Assembly (NCBI RefSeq): GCF_025143365.1 | Contig: NZ_JALXPE010000073.1 | Span: forward strand, 1 to 17,209 | Source of the DNA: Microbacterium sp. p3-SID336 | GTDB taxonomy: Bacteria; Actinomycetota; Actinomycetes; Actinomycetales; Microbacteriaceae | DNA length: 17,209 nt | Direction: 5' to 3' | Part shown: positions 7,175 to 14,544 of the stretch, one piece after another | How positions within the stretch are numbered: position 1 is the first letter of the stretch | Layout of the letters: every line of letters begins with the position of its first letter | Notes under the pieces: model-generated | What the model was told of the DNA's origin: nothing | What the model saw: the letters and a program-made list of their open reading frames with translations, nothing else | Database searches by the model: none | Translations under genes and position numbers: made by a program

Positions 7175-8578
7175 TCAGTGCCGCGCGTGCTCCTGGATGA
7201 ACGCGCGCAGCGCCTGCTCGTCGTCGGCCATCTCGGTCACGTGCTGGGGCGCGTCGAGCATCGCCCGCAACTCCGGGGAGTAGCCGAGCTCCACCCCGAT
7301 GGCCTCGTGGATCGTCTCGGCGAACTTCTCGGGCTTGGCCGTCTCCAGCACGAGCATCGGCACGCCCGGCTCGACGTGCTCGCGCGCCACCTTCACACCG
7401 TCGGCCGTGTGCGGGTCGATGACCTCGCCCGAGGCCTCGTACACCGCGCGGATCGTGGCGAGCCGGTCGTCATGGGTGGACGTGCCGCTGACGATGCCGA
7501 ACTCCTCGACGAAGCGCTCCCGCTCGGCGGAGAAGTCGAAGAAGCCCTGGGCCTCCAGGTCGTCCCAGGCTCCGACGACGCGCGCCGGGTCGCGGTCCAC
7601 CAGCTCGAAGATGAAGCGCTCCAGGTTCGAGGCCTTCGAGATGTCCATCGACGGGCTCGACGTGGCGAGGGTCTGTGCGGCACTGCGCGGCCGGTAGACC
7701 CCGGTGCGGAAGAACTCGTCGAGCACGTTGTTCTCGTTCGCGGCGAGCACGAGCCGCCGGATCGGCAGACCCATCTGCTTCGCGAAGAAGCCGGAGAGGA
7801 TGTTGCCGAAGTTGCCGGAGGGCACGGTGAAGGACACCTCGGCCCAGCCGCCGGCATCCGTCGCCCGCAGCCATGCCCAGAAGTAGTAGACGGTCTGGGC
7901 GGTGATGCGCGCGAGGTTGATCGAGTTCACCGCGCCGAGGTGCTGTGCACGCTTGAAGTCGAGGTCCCCCGCGAGCTTCTTCACGAGGTTCTGGCAGTCG
8001 TCGAAGACACCTGCGACGGCGATGTTGTGCACGTTCTCGTCATCGAGCGAGAACATCTGCGCACGCTGGAACGCGCTCATCCGCCCCTGCGGCGACAGCA
8101 TGAACACCGCGATCCGCTCCTTGCCGCGGAGGGCGTGCTCGGCGGCGGAGCCGGTGTCGCCCGAGGTGGCTCCGAGGATGTTGAGGACGGCGCCCTGCTT
8201 CTCGAGCGTGTACTCCAGCACCTGCCCGAGGAACTGCATCGCCATGTCCTTGAACGCCAGCGTCGGGCCCTCGGACAGCCCGACCAGCGTGAGGTCGTCG
8301 TCGATGCGGCGCAGCGGCACCACCCCGTCCGGGAAGCCGGCGTAGGCGTCCGCCGTCATGCGTGCCAGGTCCTGCCGCGGGATGTCGGTCGCGAACAGCG
8401 CCAGCACCTCGGTCGCGAGCTGTGGATAGGTCAGCGCCCGCCACCGCTCGAGCGTCTCCCCGTCGACCTCGGGCATGCTCTCGGGCACCGACAGCCCCCC
8501 ATCGGGCGCGAGGCCCTCCAGCAGCGTCTCGCTGAACGACTGCGGCTGCATGCCGCCGCGGGTGGAGATGAACGGCAC
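7175..8578 (-). CDS. thrC: Threonine synthase
   Basis: This 467-residue PLP enzyme converts O-phosphohomoserine to threonine, the last step of threonine synthesis. It is the long class I type: an N-terminal FISTRGG motif, LEGLAPDGGLSVPE, the PLP-binding lysine Lys110 in SEGPTLAFKDMAMQFLG, NILGATSGDTGSAAEHAL, and the phosphate-binding PSGNFGNILSGFFAK region. The length fits the family. The start is GTG at 8576-8578, with AGGAG 5 nt upstream. CAGAATGG (8609-8616) on the minus strand is a candidate -10. The homoserine dehydrogenase and kinase genes that often accompany thrC are absent, so it stands alone here. Confidence 0.95.
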   Translation of the reverse strand: MPFISTRGGMQPQSFSETLLEGLAPDGGLSVPESMPEVDGETLERWRALTYPQLATEVLALFATDIPRQDLARMTADAYAGFPDGVVPLRRIDDDLTLVGLSEGPTLAFKDMAMQFLGQVLEYTLEKQGAVLNILGATSGDTGSAAEHALRGKERIAVFMLSPQGRMSAFQRAQMFSLDDENVHNIAVAGVFDDCQNLVKKLAGDLDFKRAQHLGAVNSINLARITAQTVYYFWAWLRATDAGGWAEVSFTVPSGNFGNILSGFFAKQMGLPIRRLVLAANENNVLDEFFRTGVYRPRSAAQTLATSSPSMDISKASNLERFIFELVDRDPARVVGAWDDLEAQGFFDFSAERERFVEEFGIVSGTSTHDDRLATIRAVYEASGEVIDPHTADGVKVAREHVEPGVPMLVLETAKPEKFAETIHEAIGVELGYSPELRAMLDAPQHVTEMADDEQALRAFIQEHARH

Positions 8579-8610
8579 GATGGCTCCTCGGCTCGAAACT
8601 CGGCGCCTCC

Positions 8611-8616
8611 ATTCTG
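8611..8616 (-). promoter_or_regulatory. Candidate -10 box of thrC
   Basis: CAGAAT on the minus strand, followed by GG, lies 32 nt before the thrC GTG. No convincing -35 is visible. Confidence 0.3.
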
Positions 8617-8650
8617 ACAGGCCGCGGCGAGCGCGCCGGACGGATGACGG

Positions 8651-9427
8651 TCACCGCCGCCCGAGCTGCGCCCACAGCCCCGCCCAGTGCTCGGGCCGCA
8701 GATCGCGCGGGAGACGGGCACCGCTCGCGCCGACGGCGTTCAGCGCCTGATGCGCCCTGCGGCGGTCGACCCCGCGCGCCCGCGACACGATTGCGGGCAG
8801 CCCCGATCCGCGCGCGGTGAACATCTCCCGCACGAACGTCTCGTAGGCCCGCTGCTCACGGAAGGGCACCAGCGGCGATCCGCGGCGCGTGATCGCGAGC
8901 AGCCCGCCGTCGACGCTCGGCGCGGGCGAGAATCCCCAGGCGGGCACCCGTCCCTCCAGCGAGAACGTGAACCACGGCGCGGACTGCGCGGTCATCATCG
9001 TGCCGCCGCCGACGCCCGCGCGCTTGCGCGCGACCTCCCACTGGGTGAGCAACACGGCATCACGCCATTGCTCGGAGCGGAGGAGTCGACGCAGGATGGG
9101 CGTCGTCAGATGGAACGGGACGTTGCCCACGACCACGTCGGCGTCGAGCGGGTGGCGGGTCGCGTCGGCGACCTCGATCCGCACACCCGGCAGTGCGGAC
9201 CGCAGCCGGCGCACGCGGTGCTCGTCCACGTCGATCGCGGTGAGCGGGCGGTCGAGCCGTGCGAGTGGGTGCGTCAGCGCGCCGTCACCGGCGCCCAGTT
9301 CGAGGAGCGAGCCGGAGGTGCGGTCGACGAGCGAGAGGATGCGGTCGCGCGTCGGTCTGTGGGTGAGGAAGTTCTGGCCGAGTTCGTGGCGGCCGCCATG
9401 GACGGATCGGGATCGGTTGCGAGGCAT
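8651..9427 (-). CDS. erm: Erm-family 23S rRNA (adenine-N6) methyltransferase
   Basis: This 258-residue SAM-dependent enzyme most likely methylates A2058 of 23S rRNA, giving macrolide-lincosamide-streptogramin B resistance. It has HELGQNFL near the N-terminus, the SAM motif LELGAGDGALT (Glu43-Gly49), AIDVDEH, the VADAT acidic motif and the catalytic NVPFHLT (Asn102-Phe105). The block QWEVARKRAGVGGGTMMTAQ and later FSPAPSVDGGLL are typical of actinobacterial Erm proteins and less so of KsgA/RsmA. The ATG has GGAG 7 nt upstream. A leader ORF and a series of inverted repeats precede it, which suggests drug-inducible expression. It follows a two-component system on the same strand. Base composition resembles the neighbours, so recent transfer is not evident. 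Methylation target and resistance are inferred from the family. Confidence 0.9.
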   Translation of the reverse strand: MPRNRSRSVHGGRHELGQNFLTHRPTRDRILSLVDRTSGSLLELGAGDGALTHPLARLDRPLTAIDVDEHRVRRLRSALPGVRIEVADATRHPLDADVVVGNVPFHLTTPILRRLLRSEQWRDAVLLTQWEVARKRAGVGGGTMMTAQSAPWFTFSLEGRVPAWGFSPAPSVDGGLLAITRRGSPLVPFREQRAYETFVREMFTARGSGLPAIVSRARGVDRRRAHQALNAVGASGARLPRDLRPEHWAGLWAQLGRR

Positions 9428-9567
9428 GGGTGCGCTCCGGAGAAGTGGATCGGAGCACCTCGGAGGAGGGGAAGCGCGAGCAGGGTCGGCGAAGTGAGCC
9501 CGTCCCGAGGTGCGATGACATCTCGGTGGACGGCGCGCGGAGGCGTGCGGAGAGCGAGCGCGCCGTC
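9428..9567 (-). promoter_or_regulatory. Putative erm attenuator with overlapping inverted repeats
   Basis: Reading the minus strand after the leader peptide: arm 1 (9558-9567) pairs perfectly with arm 2 (9529-9538), 10 bp. Arm 2 extended (9522-9533) can instead pair with arm 3 (9500-9509), 10 bp with a 2-nt bulge. Arm 3 (9505-9513) pairs with arm 4 (9455-9463), 9 bp. Arm 4 (9451-9458) pairs with arm 5 (9430-9439), 8 bp with a 2-nt bulge, burying the erm Shine-Dalgarno GGAG (9435-9438). Such alternatives are the hallmark of translational attenuators, but which state is ground and which induced cannot be settled by eye. Confidence 0.55.
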
Positions 9568-9643
9568 AGGAGCGGCGGTCGCGGAACACGAGGTTGCGCC
9601 CCATCACGGGCGCGGCGCATATGGTTCCCATGCCGGCCAGCAT
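9566..9643 (-). CDS. Putative erm leader peptide with Arg-Asp-Arg stalling motif
   Basis: A 25-codon ORF begins 7 nt after the response-regulator stop codon and ends at the first base of the attenuator's first stem. Its C-terminal part is MGRNLVFRDRRS, with Arg21-Asp22-Arg23. Arg/Lys-X-Arg/Lys is the known macrolide-dependent ribosome arrest motif, found in leaders such as ErmDL (RLR) and ErmSL (RSR). Starts at Met1 (9641-9643) or Met5 (9629-9631) are possible. Met5 lies 7 nt after TATGCT, a -10-like box, so a leaderless 21-residue form is attractive; no good Shine-Dalgarno is seen for either. Real translation is unproven. Confidence 0.55.
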   Translation of the reverse strand: MLAGMGTICAAPVMGRNLVFRDRRS

Positions 9644-9650
9644 ACCGGTG

Positions 9651-10253
9651 TCAGATCCAGCCGCGCTCCTCCGCGATCAGCACCGCCTGCTGCCGCGTGC
9701 CGACCGACAGCTTGCCGAGGATCACCGAGATGTGGTTGCGCACCGTGCCGGGCGCCAGCGCCAGAGCCCGCGCGATCTGTCCCGTCGTCTCCCCCCGCCG
9801 ACCGGCGCGCAGCACGTCCAGCTCGCGATCCGTCAGCGGCGAGCGCTCGTCGCTCAGGGCGTCCGCGGCGATCTCCGGGTCGACGTAGCGCGCTCCGGCC
9901 GCGACGCGGCGGATGATGGCCGCCAGCTCCTCCGCGCCGCGGGACTTCGGCACGAAGCCGGACACCCCCGAGGCCAGCGCCCGCCGGAGCACGCCCGGCC
10001 TGGCGTGCCGCGTCACCACGATGCAGCGCGCGGGGATCGCGCGGTGCAGCCGCTCCGCGACCTGCACGCCGTCCAGCCCCGGCATCTCCAGGTCGAGCAG
10101 GCACACGTCCGGCTGCAGCCGGAGCGCCACCGCGACCGCCTGCTCGCCGTCCGCGCACTCGGCCACCACGTCGATGTCATCCTCCAGGCGCAGCAGCGCC
10201 GCGAGCGCCGAGCGGATCATGCCCTCGTCATCGGCGAGCAGCACGCGGATCAC
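9651..10253 (-). CDS. Two-component response regulator, NarL/LuxR family
   Basis: This 200-residue regulator has a receiver domain at residues 1-120 with acidic pocket Asp8/Asp9, phospho-acceptor Asp54 in CLLDLEMPGLDG, and the signalling Lys in GFVPKS. A C-terminal LuxR-type helix-turn-helix follows (about 138-200: LTDRELDVLRAG, then QIARALALAPGTVRNHISVILGKLSV). It starts with GTG at 10251-10253, overlapping the kinase stop as GTGA, so the two are translationally coupled and form a cognate pair. Its targets are unknown. The arrangement resembles DesK-DesR and LiaS-LiaR pairs. The erm leader begins 7 nt after its stop. Confidence 0.92.
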   Translation of the reverse strand: MIRVLLADDEGMIRSALAALLRLEDDIDVVAECADGEQAVAVALRLQPDVCLLDLEMPGLDGVQVAERLHRAIPARCIVVTRHARPGVLRRALASGVSGFVPKSRGAEELAAIIRRVAAGARYVDPEIAADALSDERSPLTDRELDVLRAGRRGETTGQIARALALAPGTVRNHISVILGKLSVGTRQQAVLIAEERGWI

Positions 10254-11449
10254 GACGCCGCCCTCACGTCCGACGGCACCGTCACGGCCACCAGGAACTC
10301 GCCGTCGTCCCGGTGCAGCTCGAACGTGCCGCCGACGTCGGCGATCCGCCTCCGCACACCCTCCAGACCGGAGCCTTCCTCGTCCGCGGTCGCCGCGGCG
10401 TCGGCGTCGTTCGCGATCTCGTACCGCCAGGCGTCCGGCGTGCGCGTGAGGGCGAGGCGTGCGCGGCCTCCCCTGCCGTGCCGGAGCACATTGGTCGTCG
10501 TCTCCCTGATCACGGGGCCGAGTGCGGCCGCGGGTGCCAGATCGGCGTCCGGCGCGATGGCGGCCTCGACGTCGAGCCCCGCGGCGCGCAGCAGATCTCG
10601 CGCATTCGCCAGCTCGTCCCCGAGCGGCACGGAGCGGAAGCGCGTCGCGAGGTCGCGCGTGCCCTGCCGCGCCTCGTCCACGCTCACCCTGGCCGCACGC
10701 AGCTGTTCCATCCCTGCTTCCCGGTCGGTCGGCAGCAGCCGCTCCGCAAGTTCCAGCTGCAGCGCGATCACCTGCAGGTGATGCCCCTGCAGGTCGTGCA
10801 CGTCGGTGGCCACGCGCAGCCGCTCCTGAGTCGCCGCGAGTCGAGCCTCGGACGCGCGCGCCCTGTCGAGCGTGACCAGCACGTCCCACCACCACAGCGA
10901 GCTGACGCTCATGCCGGGGAGCGCCGCCGCGTACAGCACCGGCAGCCACCACGGCAGGTCGTCGCCCACCCCGGTCGTCGCGGAGTCGACCACGGCGAGC
11001 GAGACCAGCAGCAGCGTCGCGGCGCCGACCACGCGGACGCGCACGCCCCGGGGCCAGCTGAGCAGCACGAAGAACTGCACGACGGGCATCGCCCCGAGCT
11101 GCCAGCTGCCGACGAGCAGGCCGGCCGTGACCCCGTAGGCCACGGCGACCGCGAACGGCACCCCCAGGCGCACCCACCCCTGGCTCGCCTCGCCGCCCGA
11201 GCGGTGCCGGTACTCGCTGAGGAGCAGGACGGTGGACGCACACCACACGATCCCGCCGAGACCCACCACGCCCACGACCTCGCCACGGAGATCCTCGGCG
11301 GCTGCGATCCCGGTCCACGCTCCGACGAGCATCAGTTCGATGAACACCACAGCGGTGAGCGTGTACCACCAGGTCGCGGTGATGCCGCGGGCGAGCTGAC
11401 GGGAACCGGGCGAGGGATCGGCGGCGGGGGTCGGGGGGAAGGGTCGCAC
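10250..11449 (-). CDS. Sensor histidine kinase, DesK/NarX type (HisKA_3)
   Basis: This 399-residue membrane kinase has an N-terminal sensor region of about five or six hydrophobic segments (roughly residues 25-195 in this numbering) without a large extracellular domain, suggesting it senses the membrane or a small ligand. The dimerisation/phosphoacceptor box is ATDVHDLQGHHLQVIALQLE with His218. The ATPase N-box is RETTTNVLRHG and the G-box is GSGLEGVRRR. I chose GTG at 11447-11449 because TATCGT (11456-11461) lies 6 nt upstream, fitting a leaderless transcript. An in-frame GTG at 11471-11473 would add eight residues but falls inside a palindrome upstream of that -10. It is coupled to the response regulator by a GTGA overlap. 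Confidence 0.9.
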   Translation of the reverse strand: MRPFPPTPAADPSPGSRQLARGITATWWYTLTAVVFIELMLVGAWTGIAAAEDLRGEVVGVVGLGGIVWCASTVLLLSEYRHRSGGEASQGWVRLGVPFAVAVAYGVTAGLLVGSWQLGAMPVVQFFVLLSWPRGVRVRVVGAATLLLVSLAVVDSATTGVGDDLPWWLPVLYAAALPGMSVSSLWWWDVLVTLDRARASEARLAATQERLRVATDVHDLQGHHLQVIALQLELAERLLPTDREAGMEQLRAARVSVDEARQGTRDLATRFRSVPLGDELANARDLLRAAGLDVEAAIAPDADLAPAAALGPVIRETTTNVLRHGRGGRARLALTRTPDAWRYEIANDADAAATADEEGSGLEGVRRRIADVGGTFELHRDDGEFLVAVTVPSDVRAAS

Positions 11450-11455
11450 GCTCCC

Positions 11456-11480
11456 ACGATAGAGGCGTGACACTTGTCAC
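11456..11480 (-). promoter_or_regulatory. Promoter and candidate operator of the two-component operon
   Basis: On the minus strand TATCGT (11456-11461) is a TANNNT -10 box, 6 nt before the GTG start. Just upstream is the inverted repeat GTGACA-N2-TGTCAC (11467-11480), located where it would overlap the -35 to -10 spacer. It could be an autoregulatory site for the LuxR-type regulator or the site of another factor. The repeat is seen; its function is inferred. Confidence 0.45.
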
Positions 11481-11604
11481 CCGTGCCGCGGGCGAACCGC
11501 ACGGAAGCCGGTGACGGTCCGGCACTCCCGCCGCGGTCGGCTCTCCGCTGGACTGGGGTCATCGCGACGGAGACACCGCTCGCACCGAAACCGGGAGCAT
11601 CGCC

Positions 11605-12153
11605 ATGAACCTCATCGAGACCTTCCAGAACCTCGTCGCCCAGGTCCCCGACCTGGTGCAGCCGCTGATCGTCGCCCTGGCCGGCGCCGTGCCCTTCATC
11701 GAGGGCGAGGGTGCGGCCGGGATCGGCATCATCGGGGGCATCCCGCCGGTGCTCGCCGCCGTCGCCGCCATGGCGGGCAACTTCGTGTGCGTGGCGATCC
11801 TGGTGCTCGCGAGTTCCGGGGCACGGCGGGCGATCGTCGACCGCTCGCGGGCGCGGCAGCTGGCGGTCGCGGGCGGCGGTAGCGCGACGGACGTCGATGC
11901 GTCGTCGCAGCCGGTGGACGGCGGGCGCGGCTCTGCGCGACGCGACAAGTTCCAGCGCGCGTTCGAGCGCTACGGCGTCCCCGGTGTCAGCCTTCTCGGA
12001 CCGCTCCTGCTGCCGACGCACTTCACCGCGACGATGCTCGCCGCGTCCGGCATCGGCAAGGGCCGCATCCTCGTCTGGCAGGCGGTCGCGATCGTCGGCT
12101 GGACCACGGTGGTGGCGGTCATCATCGGCGGCGCGGTCTCTGCCATCCACTGA
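11605..12153 (+). CDS. Small multidrug-export family membrane protein
   Basis: This 182-residue integral membrane protein resembles the small multidrug export family (COG2426/Sm_multidrug_ex). It has a first hydrophobic block with ALAGAVPFIEGEGAAGIGIIGG, a second hydrophobic block ending LVLASSG, a polar loop of about 45 residues, then YGVPGVSLLGPLLLPTHFTATMLAASGIGK and a last helix. The family's drug-export role is poorly documented, so substrate and direction are open. GGGAG lies 7 nt before the ATG, and TGGACTGG (11549-11556) is a candidate -10. It is divergent from the two-component operon, which could regulate it. A strong hairpin follows. Confidence 0.8.
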   Translation: MNLIETFQNLVAQVPDLVQPLIVALAGAVPFIEGEGAAGIGIIGGIPPVLAAVAAMAGNFVCVAILVLASSGARRAIVDRSRARQLAVAGGGSATDVDASSQPVDGGRGSARRDKFQRAFERYGVPGVSLLGPLLLPTHFTATMLAASGIGKGRILVWQAVAIVGWTTVVAVIIGGAVSAIH

Positions 12154-12159
12154 GGCTCG

Positions 12160-12190
12160 CGGGCGGCGGGGGTGGCGGGCCCGCCGCCCG
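12160..12190 (+). terminator. Hairpin after the small membrane protein gene
   Basis: CGGGCGGCGGG (12160-12170) pairs perfectly with CCCGCCGCCCG (12180-12190) around a 9-nt loop, starting 7 nt after the stop codon. All 11 pairs are G-C; there is no T-tract. Confidence 0.65.
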
Positions 12191-12237
12191 GATCGAGACC
12201 GCCCGCCGATGTCCGACCCCCTCGGCAGGATGAGCGC

Positions 12238-13143
12238 ATGATCACGCTCCTGTCTGCGCCCAGCAATCTCGGTCTGCGTCCCCCCGAGCCCGGGAGTGTT
12301 CCCGGGGCGGCGAAAGCACCGGAGGCCCTCCGCGAGGCGGGCCTGTACGACCGGTTCGCCGCTCGCGGCGCCACCGATGCGGGCGTCGTGCTGCCCGGTC
12401 GCTATGTCGACGACGATGCCGTGCGGCCGAGCGGCCAGATCCGCAACGAGGCGGCTTTCGTGGATCACTCGCTGCGCCTCGCCACGCGCATCGGCAACGC
12501 ACTCGATGGCGGGCTCGCGCCGCTCGTGATCGGGGGCGATTGCGGGATCCTGGTAGGGGCCGGCATCGCGGCCGCGCGCCGCGGAGGGACGGGACTCGTC
12601 CACATCGACGGCCACACGGACTTCCGCCATCCCGGCAACAGCGCCGCGTGCGCGTCCGTCGCGGGAGAGGCTCTGGCGGCGGCGATCGGTCTGCACTGGC
12701 CGGCCGTCGCTGACATCGACGGGCTCGCGCCCTACTTCGATGCGGGGCGCACCGCACACATCGGCCACCGGGAGGACGACGAGGAGCAGGAGGAGGTGCG
12801 CGGGCTCCTGGGCCGGGTGACTCCCGCGGCCGACGTGAGGTCACGCGGCGCCCGCGCAGTGGCAGCGGAGTCGGCCGAGGCGGCGGGTGGCGCCTATTGG
12901 CTCCAGCTCGACGTGGACGTACTCGACCCCACCGTGATGCCGGCCGTCGACAGCCCGGACCCGGGCGGCCTGACAGCCGACGAGCTGACGGCACTGCTGA
13001 GGGCGCTCGCACCCGGGGCGATCGGCGCGAGCATCACCGTGTTCGACCCGGATCTCGACCCGGACGGCCGCTACGCACGGCTGCTCGTCGACGTGCTCTC
13101 CGAGGGCCTGGCGGAGTTGGGCAGCGGAGCGCGTCGCAGCTGA
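12238..13143 (+). CDS. Arginase/agmatinase (ureohydrolase) family protein
   Basis: This 301-residue protein has the binuclear-manganese ureohydrolase fold. Metal-site motifs are GGDC (residues 99-102), DGHTD (Asp124, His126, Asp128) and LDVDVLDP (Asp225, Asp227, Asp230). Arginases and agmatinases normally have GGDH in the first motif; Cys102 here replaces one histidine ligand, so substrate or metal use may differ. It probably hydrolyses a guanidino or amidino compound, or belongs to the uncharacterised actinobacterial GGDC branch. The ATG at 12238 has AGGA 7 nt upstream; longer in-frame starts lie in the terminator hairpin region and were rejected. No arginine-catabolic neighbours are present. 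Confidence 0.85.
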   Translation: MITLLSAPSNLGLRPPEPGSVPGAAKAPEALREAGLYDRFAARGATDAGVVLPGRYVDDDAVRPSGQIRNEAAFVDHSLRLATRIGNALDGGLAPLVIGGDCGILVGAGIAAARRGGTGLVHIDGHTDFRHPGNSAACASVAGEALAAAIGLHWPAVADIDGLAPYFDAGRTAHIGHREDDEEQEEVRGLLGRVTPAADVRSRGARAVAAESAEAAGGAYWLQLDVDVLDPTVMPAVDSPDPGGLTADELTALLRALAPGAIGASITVFDPDLDPDGRYARLLVDVLSEGLAELGSGARRS

Positions 13144-13148
13144 CGCGC
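13129..13148. terminator. Short hairpin at the convergent arginase-family/CNNM gene junction
   Basis: GCGCGTC (13129-13135) and GACGCGC (13142-13148) form a 7-bp stem with a 6-nt loop spanning the arginase-family stop codon. Only 20 nt separate the two convergent genes, so this may terminate both. Confidence 0.4.
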
Positions 13149-13163
13149 CCCGCCACCCCGCGC

Positions 13164-14450
13164 TCAGTCCGCGGCGGTCGGTGCGGCTTCGGCGTGCAGC
13201 GTCACCCGGACCCGGGCGATGCGGCGCCGATCCACTTCGGCCACCTGGATCGTGGCCCCCGGCACCTCCACGGTGTCGCCGACGACAGCGAGCCGGCCGA
13301 GCTGCTCGGTGACGAAGCCGGCGATCGTGTCGGAGGAGCCGCGCGGCATCGCGAGCCCCGTGGCCTCCTCGAAGTCCTGCAGGTTGAGACGGCCGTCGAG
13401 GCCGTCGCCGGCCGAGATGAACACCTCGGCGTCGTACTCGTCGAAGATCTCGCCGACCACCTCCTCCACGAGGTCCTCGAGGGTGACGAGCCCATCGGTG
13501 CCGCCGTACTCGTCGACGACGACGGCGATGTGGTGCCCCTCGGCGCGCATGCGGGTCAGGGTCGGCAGCACCCGCGCAGTCGAGGGGATGTAGGGGATCG
13601 GCCGCACGATGGCCTGAAGCGCGCGATCGGCGTCATCGGCGGCGGCCTCGAAGAGGTCGCGCACATGCACGAAGCCCGTGATGTCGTCGATCGAGGTCTG
13701 CGAGACGGGGTAGCGCGAGAACGGCAGGTCGCGCACCTGCTGCATGGCGGCGCCGACGGTCGCCCTCTCATCGAGTGCCACGACCTCGGGTCGGGGTCGC
13801 ATGACCTCGCTCACCTGGCGACCGCGCAGCGACAGCACGTCGTCCAGGATCCGCCGCTCGTCATCCGGGAGGCCCTGGTGGGTGGCGACGATGTCGCGGA
13901 CCTCCTCGTCGGTGAGCTCGTCGCTCGTCTTGTGCGGGTCGCCGCCGAGCACACGCACGAGGGCGTTCGTCGAGACGGACAGCAGCCAGATGACCGGCCG
14001 CATGACCGTGGCGAAACCGTTGAGCGCCGGCGCCACGGCGTAGGAGAACTGGGCGTTGCGCTGGATCGCGAGCCGCTTGGGCACGAGCTCGCCGAGCACA
14101 AGCGAGAGGTACGCGATGATCAGGGTGAGCACGACCGTCGCCACGGTGAGCGCGAGGGCGGGCGCCAGGCCCCACGCCTCGAACACGGGCGCCAGCGACG
14201 GCGCGATGGAGGTCGCGCCGTAGGCGGCGGAAGCGAAGCCCGCGACGGTCACGCCGATCTGCACCGCCGAGAGGAACGTGTTGGGGTTGCGCGCCAGGGC
14301 CGCGACCTTGGCGCCGCGCCTGCCGCGCTGTGCGATCGCGTTCAGCTGGCTCTCGCGCAGCGTGACCAGCGCCATCTCCGTCGCGGCGAAGACACCGCCG
14401 ATCAGCACGAACGCGAGCACGAGGGCGATGTTCAGGAGCAGGTCGCCCAT
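13164..14450 (-). CDS. CNNM/HlyC-CorC family membrane protein with CBS domains
   Basis: This 428-residue protein, often labelled hemolysin family or DUF21, has an N-terminal transmembrane CNNM domain (about 1-195, including [16 protein letters not shown] and [12 protein letters not shown]). A CBS pair follows (about 215-335, with [34 protein letters not shown] and [20 protein letters not shown]), then a C-terminal CorC/HlyC domain (about 345-420). Family members export or regulate Mg2+ or related divalent cations; haemolysis is not implied. GGGAGG lies about 9 nt before the ATG. The upstream neighbour on the same strand is terC, another metal-related membrane protein, but a strong hairpin lies between them. 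Confidence 0.9.
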   Translation of the reverse strand: MGDLLLNIALVLAFVLIGGVFAATEMALVTLRESQLNAIAQRGRRGAKVAALARNPNTFLSAVQIGVTVAGFASAAYGATSIAPSLAPVFEAWGLAPALALTVATVVLTLIIAYLSLVLGELVPKRLAIQRNAQFSYAVAPALNGFATVMRPVIWLLSVSTNALVRVLGGDPHKTSDELTDEEVRDIVATHQGLPDDERRILDDVLSLRGRQVSEVMRPRPEVVALDERATVGAAMQQVRDLPFSRYPVSQTSIDDITGFVHVRDLFEAAADDADRALQAIVRPIPYIPSTARVLPTLTRMRAEGHHIAVVVDEYGGTDGLVTLEDLVEEVVGEIFDEYDAEVFISAGDGLDGRLNLQDFEEATGLAMPRGSSDTIAGFVTEQLGRLAVVGDTVEVPGATIQVAEVDRRRIARVRVTLHAEAAPTAAD

Positions 14451-14478
14451 CAGCGGGTTCCCTCCCCTGGTGCGGGGT

Positions 14479-14504
14479 GAGCGCCCGGGACGAACCGGGC
14501 GCTC
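14479..14504 (-). terminator. Terminator hairpin after terC
   Basis: GAGCGCCCGG (14479-14488) and CCGGGCGCTC (14495-14504) form a perfect 10-bp stem with a 6-nt loop, 40 nt after the terC stop and 28 nt before the CNNM gene start. It should separate or attenuate transcription between them. Confidence 0.7.
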
Positions 14505-14544
14505 GTACTGTCGGAGTCCGAAGAGTCAGAACAGCGCTGCGCGC

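Noticed and set aside
8651..9427. KsgA/RsmA (16S rRNA dimethyltransferase) as the identity of the methyltransferase
   Set aside because: The RKRAGVGGGTMMTAQ block, PAPSVDGG region and resistance-style leader fit Erm; KsgA is longer in actinobacteria and has a different C-terminal domain.
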